Assembly (NCBI GenBank): GCA_911728435.2 | Contig: OU452198.1 | Span: 11,814,001-11,878,000 of the forward strand | DNA length: 64,000 bases | Direction of reading: 5' to 3' | Origin: Apoderus coryli | Taxonomy: Eukaryota > Arthropoda > Insecta > Coleoptera > Attelabidae | Shown: positions 1 through 13,000 of the stretch, one piece after another | Position numbering within the stretch: position 1 is the first letter of the stretch | Layout: the number at the start of each line of letters is the position of its first letter | Translations under genes and position numbers: made by a program | The notes under the pieces: generated by a model | What the model saw: the letters and a program-made list of their open reading frames with translations, nothing else | Told to the model about the DNA's origin: nothing | Database searches by the model: none

Positions 1-790
1 CCGTCCATGATATTCTTAGCATCCGTCTCAGAATCCACATCTCGAATGCTTCAATTCGGTTGATAGAAACAGCTTTAAGCGTCCACGCTTCCGCTCCGTA
101 TAGGAGAACCGACCAGACATAACATTTAACCATTCTGTACCTGAGTTGGAAGTTTAAATTCGGGTTGGTGAGGAATTTTTTTAGTTTTAGAAAAGTTGTT
201 CTTGCTTGTTCTATCCTGCACCTAATTTCAAGTTCTGGATTCCACTTGTCGTCCACCACAGACCCCAAGTATTTAAACTTATTGACCCGCTCTATTTGCT
301 CTCCATTGAGTTGTAAATTTACGTTTGGTACGATATCTCTAGATATGACCATAAACTTCGTTTTAGTGATGTTAATCTTTAGGCCCCTCTGTTGACTTCC
401 CTCATTGACAGTATTTAGTAGGGCTTGCAGATCGTTGGCATTATCGGCTATTATTGCGGTGTTATTCGCGTAGCGTATATTATTAATTGGAATAACGTTA
501 ACTAAAATACCCATGGGTCCTTCAGGTACTATCTCAGCAAAAACCCTTTCCACGTAGAGGTTGAAGAGCATTTGAGCTGTCTGGTGCCAGTATAGATTCG
601 CAATCAGTTTTACATCTTTGTTGTCCAATCCAAGTTCTTGAAGATATGTTACCAGGAGTTCGTGTGTTACATTATCAAAAGCCTTCTCATAGTCGATGAA
701 GGCGTTTTTTCTTTGATCAAGGCAGTTTTGCACCAACGCCTGCAGGCTGAAGATGGCCTCTCTGGTTAGAAACCTTACGATTCGTTTTTT
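1..790 (-). mobile_element. Non-LTR retrotransposon reverse transcriptase, degenerate, runs off the left edge
   Basis: Read on the minus strand from about 790 to 1, this encodes the palm, thumb and C-terminal region of a LINE-type reverse transcriptase. The order is an AFIDYEKAFD block (the palm motif with the first catalytic Asp), a catalytic loop near 470, a TKFMVISR block, a YLGSVVDD block, then LLYGAEAWTL and an RRMLRISW end close to base 1. Two changes suggest a dead copy. The catalytic YADD is YANN, losing both Asp residues, and the segment that normally carries the RQGC-type motif before LFNLYVE is missing. It lies in an SLC37 intron on the opposite strand. The clade is not assigned. 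Confidence 0.8.
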
Positions 791-1005
791 TTACCTTTCA
801 GCGCCAACGTTATAAAAAAATTAATGTTTTAACGCAGTCTGAGGCTGAAATATTGTAGATTGACTCAAATTTCAATTTTTACCGCGCTTTAACGTTGTGA
901 TTGTTGTGTCCGATTATAGTGGATTGCACGCAGGACCAGTAACAATTAATGCGCTATTGCAATGAGACTTATACTAGATTTTTAGTTGTCTTTCATTAAT
1001 TTTAG

Positions 1006-4000
1006 GCAATTGCGGGTATTTTTCAAACAACGGGTTGGCCAGGAGTTGTTACTGTTATGAGTAATTGGTTTGGAAAGAGTAAAAGAGGTTTGATATTTGG
1101 ATTATGGAACTCACATACAAGCATAGGAAACATCCTCGGTAAGTGCGGGAGGTTTAAATGTTGATTATTTGTGGTGGGGCTACTTTTCAGGTTCGTGAGG
1201 TATTGTTAACTTACAATATTGTAAAACCTAGCATTACTTTAAAATTCAGTCAAACACTTTCAGTTTGCTGTGTATATATTTCCACAAGGGTACGTTGTAC
1301 CCGAAATTTTTATAGTGACATCTTGTGAGTTAAAATGCATTTAACCCCTGGACAAGAGGTAGCTCCTTTGAACACATGTATGAGACAATTTACTGGTGGT
1401 GTCTCGAATATTTTTCTCTTAACTCCAAGCACTAGGTACTTGAGGACTTTGGGCTTCTGATCTATGCGAATGTCTTGGAGTTTACTTCAAAGATGAGTGT
1501 GTGAGTCGTAAAATGCTGACGGCTAGGGGAAGGGAAACTGGAGGTAGGAAAAAGGCCCTATATGACCTAGTTGCTAGATCTATAGCTAAGCTAGCCATGC
1601 TATCAGTAGTCTGCTCCGAATATTCGAAGAGCATTGCCACATGTGGTGGATTATTTGTTATTCACCATGCAAATCTCTAACAGCAGTTTAGTGACAGCAT
1701 ACGAAGTGTGGCTATAAAATAACGAAACTGATGCATTATCACTTGCGCAAGTGCCAAGTACTACATCCAGTGTTGAAATGGAACGTTGTAGGGATGGAAG
1801 GGATTCATTAGAGGCACGTCGTAATGTAGAATAAACAAGTTTATGTACTAATAATGTTGACATGAGTGCTCGGATTCAAATAACTTTATTTGGTGGCCAC
1901 CATTTTATGTGTGAATGGTTTGTTTACCATTGACTGTTTTTTTTTGGCTTCGGGCTTTTGCTCATTTGTCCACAACTAGTGTTTATTATGATGTAATAGA
2001 CTGATTTATACAATTAGGCGTGCTTCAGTACAATATTCATATATGGCATCAAAAACATCCCTCCTCTTCAGTGCAATAATCAGAAGCGCACCAGACTCAC
2101 CGGCAAACCAACTTGATTGAATCAGCTTCCCGATCAATCCAGCAGTCTGCATCCCTAAATGCCCACAACTAAAATATAAATGATTTAGCTCACATATTGA
2201 AATGTGATCGCAAGAACATGGCGGGTCCTCGGCCAAATTAAAGAGGGGTGCGTTAAAATTTACGCGGTTGAAACAGAGCCTGGAGAACAGGATCGACATC
2301 TTTCGGCCTACTTGGTATCGTAAATATAATGGTTTACTTTTCATATTCTGATGTATCAATTATATTTCCCAACTAACAATTTAACTTTTTTAATTGCTGT
2401 AAGAACGTTTATAAAATATATTTTATAAAACACCCATTGTTTTATAAACATTTTCACAACGTTCTTACGCGCCTTATAAACACGAAAAAGGCGCAGATTT
2501 ATAAAACAAATCGACTCGTTAACGGTTCTATAAATGTTGCTTGTTGCTATTATACAATAGTTTTTAGAACGTTTATAAATATCTAATAAAAATCAAATAA
2601 AACTGTTATAAAACAGTTTTATTATAGCTCTGTTACTAGAACAAAACGACATATTTGTAGAACTACTATAAAACTGTTAAAGGATATAAACGTTTTTTAA
2701 AATACCTTTTTACACAAAATTATTTTATAATTATTATGCATTGTTGTTGGTACACATTAATAAAATCTGAACAATCATGGAGGTAAAAATAATATAAAAC
2801 GCTATAATACCTACCCAATAATGAATAATAAAATAAGTCAGATAAAATTCATCCATGAGCAGATTTGGCTGCGAAACAAAATTTACTGTTAAATATATTG
2901 TATATTATTACCAAAATTTTAATGCGCCTCACGAATTATGTAAATTAATGAATTTAGATTTTATAAATTATATAAAATTTTTTTTTTTATTGTCACTTAT
3001 TGTTGAAAATAATCTTTTGGGAGATCCTTCATTATGTAATGACTGATTCTGTATACCTTATTAGCTAAGATAATTTTACAAATTATAGAAAATATTAATT
3101 TTAAAAGTTTGGTCAACATGGCTAACAATTTAAAGAAACCAAAAATGGCTTCTTCCTTATACGATGCTTATAAAACAAAATTATCTCAACCCAGACGAGT
3201 ATGCTCTTTAGATAGCTATTACAAAATAACTGCAGAATTGTTTTATACAGGGGCGTATTCGTTAAAAAAACATAAATCTCATAATATTTTAAGTGCAAAT
3301 AAAATGTAATATAAAATTAATATTACCTGAAACCCCTTTGATAGCAGAAGAATGATATGATTCTTTTATATCTATCATAATATGGATACTAGCCAAAATA
3401 TAAGTTGGTATAGTACGACACAGTTAAGAATGATACACTTTTATATGGATAGCCCATTTAAAAGCGTATATTAACTGTGTCGTACTATAGGTACCTATGT
3501 TTTATGTAAACGTGAAGAATTTTTTATAAACCAGTTATGGAGTAAAAAAAATATATTTCACTAAGCTTGATAATGAATAATGAAGCTAATTACAAGTATT
3601 TTTCTTGAAGTTTTATGTATTTAGTAATCGTTTGCCGTTAATTTAAAATAAATTAATAGTAAAACAAACTAAAACAAGCTTGGAGATAAATGCTCTAAAA
3701 AATCAAAATTTAATTAAAAGGTGCTGCAAAAAATATATAAGATAAAATGTATAGAAATTAATCAAGTCTAGTCCTGTCTACTTGAAGTATTCGTGCTTGA
3801 TACTTTGATGCTTGTCTGAGTCGCCGCCGTGTGTCGCATCGTCTCAATATTGGAATAATAATAAAATAGTAAACAGAGTTTTACAAAACAAAATTTAACA
3901 TATGTTTTATAAAAGCTTTTGATGGATTCTTATAAAACAAAATGCTTTTATAGTTACTCTCTTATTAGCTTTTACGGGAGTAATTTAAACATAACCTAAA

Positions 4001-7000
4001 TTGAACCCTTTGTTTATGTTATGTATGTTATAACTTATAACTGCCGTTATTAAAACGGTTTGTTGAGTGTCTTTAAGAGAGTTCGAGGATCTTGAGGTAG
4101 AAAATTTGGCATGTGTTTATTGAGTATAGCAAAAAGCTTCTTTTGGGAAAAATGCGGAACATTATTTGATACTGCCCATGTTCGCATGTTTTCTCTTAGT
4201 TTTGCATTTTTTTCTAGCTCACTTGTGCTTGAAGCATGATATTGATCACCAATTCTCTATTTCGGCTACCCGCTCACCATCTAGTAATAATTCCTCCTGA
4301 GAATTTATCAGTCTTCAAAATATTTGATGTCTTATAAATTGTCATTAATTTGATTAGATTCCATTACAGTTTGCTACTCTTTATTATAGTCACTAATGTT
4401 TTCCCTTTGATAATTTATAATATTGTAATTAATTTTCTATTAAATGCACAACTGCTTTTCGTTTGGACATTTTAAACCTGTGTATGATATAACAATAAAT
4501 ATCAGTTGAAAATAAATAAGACTATGTTATATATTAGTTCTAGGTAATGTTTATGACAGCATTTTAATTTTATAAAATTTGCATTGGCAACATATTTATT
4601 TTTTTATTGTTTTTAATAAAATAACTAAAAAACAATTTTGTAATTATTAATTTGCGCACAAATTTGCTGCAGAAAACAAATCGCTCTTAATAACGACAAT
4701 AAAAAAACTATTTTATTATTACGAAACGTACTTTAACAGAATAATTTTATAATTGTTTTTAAAGGAACAAGTTAATCCAGACTAGTACTTTACAAAATGC
4801 TTTTAAAACCAATCAAATCATTCGGAACAAATTCGTCCTATAAAAAATATTTTATAAACGTTTATAAAACTGTTACGATATCATATTGTATAACTATTTT
4901 ATTATTTTGCTGTAAAAACGTTCTTAAAACAGTTTTTCTCACAGAAAAGTTTAACACAGCAGTTTTATCACCAAACGAACCTTTAAAAAACAAAAAAGTT
5001 TTTACTAAGCGGCAATAAAATAATTATAAAATATATTAGTTCTTTAAGAATGTCGAATTGCTAGTTGGGTTATTATTGGACCAAATAGTCTGCAAGAAGG
5101 TAAACATGTATTCTTGTCTTTCACTAATCACGTCTAAGAAGGCAAGCTTTTCCAAGGAATTAATCGCTCCAGAGCGGGCCGCCTCCTTCGCCAACCGGTC
5201 AGCTTCGATATTACCCACAATTCCACACAGCCCCTTAAACCAAATACAGGCTTATTCACGCTTTATGGTGCGGAATATTGTGGCGAAACTACGTGACTTT
5301 CAAAAAGTTTGATATATTGGAAATGTGAGCATCTACTAGGGCTACTTTTTAAAATTGGTTTCATATTATACAGCGTGGCCCAAATAACCTAAAAGTATCA
5401 GTTGTATTTTTAAATGGATCCCCTGTATATTATTGCACTTTTCGATCCTCTGATCAAATTAAGTGTCTGTTTCATTAAGGTTTATAATACCTTAACCTTA
5501 AGTTTTTTAAATAAATTGAATTTTCTCAAAATCTAACCTGATTTTCATCTTTCAAAAACTTAGGAAGTATTTAAGTTATGTTAACGAAATTAACTCTAAA
5601 GTGTAATAATAGATCATATTTGGTATCTCAATTATAATAAACTTGTAATCTTGTACAGTGTGTCCAAAAATTAAAACTCCTAAATAAGAACTATAAGTTT
5701 CTATAACCTCATTAATTTAAATGGAACGTCATATTTCTCAACGTACCTAGCAATGTACTCGTTGTGGAAGTAATCTGGGCCCTTTGATTTTCTCGATATA
5801 TGTTAACGATATTGGGGATATTGTTTAGTCATTTTCTATTTTTCGCGTATGATTTCAAATTGTTTCGCGCGATCCAGTGTGAGTCCGACTGCCAGGAGTT
5901 GCGGAAGGATTTAGAAGCTGTTGGGAACTATAAAAATCGATCAGGTATTCATTTCCAAATTGCTAAATGCATTAATTGATTGTCCTCATCCTCTGGCGCA
6001 AATAAATAATAAATTTGATAATAGGCAGCAGTTAGTGAGTCTAAATAACGTTAGAAGTGATGTAAAACAAATAACATGCGGCGTTCCTCAAGGATCTGTC
6101 ATTGGTCCGATACTGTTTAATATATATATAAATTCCATCTTCGAGCTTGATTTGGTGGGCAAAATCAGATTATATGCAGATAATACAACTCTTATATATT
6201 TTGACAAAGATGAAAACAAAATTAAACAGAACATATCCTGTGATCTCAAATCAATTAGTAATTGGTTACAAAAGCACAAGTTAACTTTGAATATTGAGAA
6301 ATCTTCATACATGTTTATAGCAAAAAGTAGGAGGGACGTTAAATTTTGTTCGAGTATTAGATCTGAATGTGGAGAACTAGTTTATAAAAATACAATTAAA
6401 TATTTGGGTCTAATAATTGATGAATCTTTATCTTGGAATGAACATGTTCAACATGTTAAAAAGAGAATAGCCCCGTTCATAGGATGTTTATATAGAGTAT
6501 CTTACTTACTATATGAAAACGTAAAACGTCAATTATATTTCACACATGTTTACTCGCACTTGCATTATTTAATTACAGTTTGGGGAACAGCAGGTAATGT
6601 GTACTTAAATAGTATAAAAATACTTCAAAATAAGTGCTTAAAAATTGTATTTAGCCTACCACGACTGTATTCAACAAAAAGATTATATAGTGAATATTCA
6701 TTGCTTAGCTTGCGAAATATATACAATTTCAAAATATGTTTGTATATTTATTATATCTTAACAAGGGAAAGAAAGTCTTCAACTTCTTTGATCCCATCCA
6801 GTCGCGTTCACGAACATAATACTAGACATAACAAAGATATATATCTTCCATTAATTCACTCTGATTTTGGTGCTAAGTCAATTTACTATCGCGGGATTAC
6901 AACATATAATAAACTGCCTGATTATCTAAAAAATACCAGAAATTCTAGAATATTCAAGTCAAAGCTAAAACAATTTATGTTACGAAATATGTAATTTTTT

Positions 7001-10000
7001 TTTTTTTTTTGTTACGAAATATGTAATTTATGCTACGAAATATGTACTTTATGTTTTGTAATTTTTTTTTTGTTACGAAATATGTAATTTATGCTACGAA
7101 ATATGTACTTTATGTTACGAAATATGTACCTAATTTATATAGTTGCTGTCGTTGAAATTGGACTCGAGTTTATATCTAATTGGAAGCTGTTTTAATTTCT
7201 TTTGTTTTGTTCATTGTTTTAGAGATAACCATTCTTCTGCAATACTTTGTACGTTGTATAGAATAAGTAATTATACTTTGATTCCTACTATAAGTTTGTA
7301 ATTCTTCTTGGAGTCAATAAAGTTTTCTTTTCAAAATAAAAAAAATATTCGAGTCCCTCAATAATGCGTGAATAACCCTGTATATTGTATATTTTTACGA
7401 ATATTATAGTGAAGGTGCATAATTTGAGATCTGGAGTCAGATAAAATTTGTATGCTTGTACCGCTCTTGTCACCGGCATATTGCAGTGCTGTCTTAATTG
7501 CTTGTGCTTCTTGCCATGGACTGTTATTTTCAGGAAACTGTTTTATTATTTCTAGGATCACTAATTGCGGCCTATTATGTGGAAAAAGATTGGGCGCTGT
7601 CTTTCGTAATGCCCGGCCTCATTATGGGTTTAACAGGATTTGTAATTTTTTTATTTCTTGTCGTTAAACCTAGTGATGTGGGTTGTACAACATCTGATGC
7701 CGTAGATAGTTCAGTGAGTTATTTGTGCATGACATGCCAATAATTGATTTTATACAACATTATTTTTTTAGAAACGTTACAGACAGTTAAGTAATCAAGT
7801 TGCAAATGTTGAACATTCAGTAGAATCTGTTGATGATTCCGACGTGGATGATACACCGATTTTAGTTGGAGAGCAGGTATTGTTTTTTTTTTCTTTATGA
7901 TTTATGAATTAACTTTCTTGGAAAATCCGACATAAATAATAAAACTTTGTCAGCCTGGCTCAAGATAATTGCAAATTAAATTAATTAAAGACAATTACGC
8001 CCTTGATAATCGAATCATTTGCAGAGAACATCTCATTTTAACCCCTTTCGCTTATTATTCTTGAACAAGGCTGACAAATTTTATTGGTAATTGGCATTAA
8101 CGTCGTCTTATTATTGAGTAGTAAATCTTCGTTTTAGGAAGGTCTAATTAACGCACGGTATATTCCAAATGACGGTGTTGTAAGTCTGAAACATTATTTT
8201 TTTATCTAATTTGTGGTGGTATGCGTCTGTCTTTGTTGTTTCAATGTTAAAAAAAGTTACAAAGTATTTGCTACCGGAATTAATAAATAATTGTATTTTA
8301 TTGTACAGGGTGTCCCAAAAAAGAAAAGAGTAAATCCATTAACCACAGATTCCTTGAGCAAAATGGATTGCACTTTTCTTATGCCATTTTCTGGCTGCAT
8401 GTCCGTGTCAAAAATTGACTTTAAAAAAAAATATTTTTCATAATTTTTTCTTTTTTCGATTTCATGAACCTTGTTTTTTAACGAATATTTTTTTGGGATG
8501 AGATTCGAACACAAACTAGCATTTGGAACTATACTTTTTTATTTAGTTCCTTGTCATATTTTTTGTCTACGTTTCGGCAAGGTAAATCTTGCCTTCTTCA
8601 GGACAATCTTATTTAATTTTTGTTGTATATTGTTTATGTTTCTGGTTTTTAATAATAGAAATGACGGGGGTTTTGTACTCTCTGACCCCCAATTTTTTGT
8701 ACCTACGGCAGTGACCCTTAGGGTACCAAGCCCCCCGTAATTTAAATGAAGTACGATATTTTTCAACTTTTTCTTTCTGAAAACATGCGGCTAAAATTGT
8801 AATATTAATGTACCCAGTTTCATGTAAATGTGATGATATTGAGAAAAATGTTTTTTAAAATCAAACTTTGACACCCTCAATATCGGTCATGGATCCGTAA
8901 AATGGCATAAGAAAATTGCAATTAATTGTGTTCAAGGAATCTGTGGTTGATTGATTGACCCATTTTTGGGGACATCCTGTATAATTATTGTAATTAATAA
9001 ATATGGTTTTCTTTTTATTGAATTTGATAAATCGCGGTCGCATTTTAACCTAGAAGCCACTTTGACCTTTGTGTCTAGTTTAAATAAACTAGATAATGTA
9101 TAATAAAAATATTATGTAATTATTATAACTTGGAAAATGTGCAAACATTCTTGTTTATAAATACTTCAAGTAGGTTTTGATGATTAGTATAATTTAAATA
9201 TACATAGGGTGTCTTATAAAGATTTTCGTGTCTAAATGATTAAACCTTTAAGGTCGTTTGACACCGTTATATACAGTATATACCAAATAAAGTGGACTAT
9301 TAGAAATTTCTCAAAATTTAAAATCGATAGCAGGTTGAATATTGGACTACCAATCTAGTCTCCCATTGTAAAAGTATTTTTGACAAAGCAGCGTTGCCAG
9401 GTCTTATTGTGTGAGACATCAACTTAGTTTTTTAAATTGGCTTTTGGGTTCAGAATTAATTGGAGCGCGAGCTCAGAAAGCGGTCGTGCCTCTATTGGAT
9501 CAGAAATTACAACAACTACTCAGCCAAAATCAAGCGCGACATCAAACAATTCCTTAAACCAACCTAGCTCAGTAAATAGTAATCGTAGAAGATTTAATTT
9601 TAGTACATCCGGGTCTAGTAGTGTCACTAGCGAAGGTACTCTTACCCCTGATATAATCCACGATCTACACTAAGATGGTGAAACAAGTTCCATATATTCG
9701 TGTGACACTGAAGGCTACTACACTTCTTTTCACATGGATAGCGGCTTAAAAACTTTAAAAGAAGAAGAGTTACCTTCAACGCCACTACATTCAACAACAG
9801 CTTTATCAACTACTAATAATTCCGCGGAGAATGAATTGTTTGGTTAAGGATCAACATCAACGACTACTAGCTCAGCAGGAACAGTTTGCACAACTCTTCG
9901 AGCGTCCGAAAGCTGTAGATCGTTAGTTATAGGTCCTGCAGTGCCTGAGCGTAAAAGTTCTTTATCAAAGTTGTCAAACAAAAGTAAATCGCCCGAATGT

Positions 10001-13000
10001 AGCTTAGAACGTGATTATGGAACAGTGAAGCGTAGTCCAAATACACATAGCAAACCAACTGTAGTCGCAGTAATCCAGAAATAGCAAAATAGTGGAGATG
10101 TTTCGCCCGATAGTGGTCACAATACTTCCACATCGCCAATTGAATCGATAAATAGTCCTACAGAAGTCCGTAGTGGAGGATCTGATTTTGAATTTTCTGA
10201 GAGTTCAGACATGGAAGGGCCGGAAAGAATCGAACGAATTCGTGTCAAAACAACGATCAACTCGAGTCGAATACCTTCAATGTGCGTTATAACACCACCA
10301 CAAAGCGATGATGAAAGTATAAAAAGTCTGAACGTGATGAAAAATTAAATATTAGATGTCAACGATAATACCAGAATTCTTACAACTAAAATTAATGGGT
10401 CTAATCAAATGTCTTTGATTAGACTTAACGCTCAATCTGGATATGCTACTGTAGAACAAATCACTGCTTCAATAGACGAACCTGATACAGTTCCTAGTAA
10501 GACCATTGATAAATCACTCCGTGCGCCATCTCCAAGTGGAGGTAGTGTAACTATTAAAAAAGAACCGCAACATGAAGAGTCTAAACAACAATTACAACCA
10601 ATTTTTAAAGCATCTCTAATGCCCCTTAACAACATGTTTGGAAAACTTAAAACTAATTTAGCAAACTTAACTCAGAAACGTGATAAATCACCAATTAGTA
10701 ATACGTTATTTGATGCTGGTCAATATGTCACAATAGCTGACGTAAGAAACAATAACGAAAAATCATCATTACTAACACCTGAAGAAGTAACTTATGCCAA
10801 CGATATTTTGGGTTCAGAAATTATATACTATTTTCGTACATTTTATATTTTTTTAATTATTTGTCATTTTTACTATCTTTTTAATACGGCGTACGTTTCG
10901 GCATTTTGTTTTACATTTTGTCTTCTTCAGGTATCTACAATGTAACAAAATATAATCATATGATTATATCATTAGAAAAAAAAATTGTTGATGTTTGAAA
11001 AAAATATTATTTATAAAAAAAATCTGTATTGTATAGTATTATACAGTCTGAATTGTATAATATTATACAATACAGATTTTTTTTATAAATAATATTTTTT
11101 TCAAACATATCAACAATTTTTTTTCTATAATTATTCATACATTTTATATTTTTTAAATATTTGTCATTTATACTATCATTGATTCCATAATATAAACAAT
11201 TGAACTTAATCTACACTAAAACTATAATAAAAACTTCTTAAATTAACTAAATGAGCCTGCAAACTATGTTTAAATGCCACTAAATTTTTACTAAAAAAAT
11301 TGGTATGAACAGATATTTTATGCTTATTACATAGATAGCATGCATTGATTACGGGAGCCCTCGTCTCATAATTCGTATGAGCGTGGGGAACTCTAAATAA
11401 GTGCATGTTCCTTGTATATGCCCGTGGTACGTTGAGGTTCACTTGCTGTAAGAGGTGAGGGCAATCCAGCATGGAGTTGATTAATTGAAAAAGAAATATT
11501 TGAGATGCAGACACTCTTCGACACTGCAACGATTGAAAACCAAAACGGTTTAAGAGTTCGTTATGATCTGGATATCGTCCATCAATCTTGTACGAAATGT
11601 ACTTTAAAAACTTACGCTGAACCTGCTCAAGTTTATTATTGATATACATATACCTGGTAAATCGGTGACCACACGACAGACGCGTATTCCAACTTTTACC
11701 GCACCAGCGACTGGTAAAGGGATATAAGAGGGTTTATATTCTGAAACTCCCTTGTTGACCTTATAATAAACCCAAGTGCTCTAGTCGCCTCTTGGCAAAT
11801 ACTGTGAAGGTGGGGATTGAATGGCAATTCATTGTCAACAAGGACACCCAGATCCCTAACTTCCTTGCATCTCTGAAGAATGTCGTCGCCAATGTTGTAC
11901 TCAAACCGGACGACATCAGCACTCCTGGTGAACGACATACATTTGGAATTTTGTGTTGAGTGGAAGCCCGTTATCTGCACACCAACGCTCCAGCGCCATC
12001 AAGTCCGTCTGAAGCAGCTCACAATCCAAGAGATAACGTATTATCCTGAAGAGCTTCAGATCATCAGCAAACAGGAGACAGGAACTAGATACATTCGCAG
12101 TGATATCGTTGACGTATATGGAAAATATAAGTGGAGCCAAGTTGCTCCCCTGCGGTGCACGACTTGTAGCTATAAAATCCCTAGATTTAAAGCCATTGTA
12201 CTCATCATATGATTATGTCATTAGAAAAAAAAATTGTTGATGTTTGAAAAAATATTATTTATAAAAAAAAATCTGTATTGTATAATATATAAATAAGTCT
12301 GTATTGTATAAGCTGTCGAGCTGGTGTGCGATAAATAAATTAGATTTAAACATCGGCAAGTGCAACATAATATCCATAACTAATAAATTTAATAAAATTA
12401 TATACGATTATAAAATTAATGACTTGTCATTGGGCAGGGTGGAGTCAGTGAAGGATTTAGGTATTATCATTGATGCAAAATATTCATTTGCTGAACATAT
12501 CAATGAAACGGTTAACGCTGCATTTAAGAGATTGGGCTTTGTTATCCGGAACTCGAGAAATATGAATGATCCGAACACTCTAACTGCACTTTTTTCAAGT
12601 CTTGTCAGGTCTAAACTTGAGTATGGTTGTATTATATGGAATCCGGTTTACAGGAAATATGAGACTCTGCAGGAGGGTGTTCAGAGAAAATTTTTGAAAG
12701 GTATGGCATTTCGAATTGATCGTCGTTATCCATGTAGAGGTATTGACCAGCAACTTTTGCTGGACAGATTTCAATTTGATTCGCTATTGAATCGAAGGAA
12801 AATATCTTTTCTTCAGTTCTTGTACAAAATCTGCAATTCATTGATTGATTGCCCTGAGCTTCTTTCTCAGGTTCCGTTTACAGCACCAATCCGTACAACC
12901 AGAAATGCGCATCCTTTTTTGAATCCCATTCCTAATTCCAATTACCTTAGACGAACCCCAATATATGCTGCCTCTGAGCTTTTCAATATACACTGTTCTG

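Noticed and set aside
2855..3309. Small genes at 2855-3046 and 3109-3309
   Set aside because: Short AT-driven frames inside a transposon interior, no motif, no splice context.
11880..12212. Plus-strand ORF of 110 codons
   Set aside because: Antisense shadow of the Jockey RT read on the minus strand.
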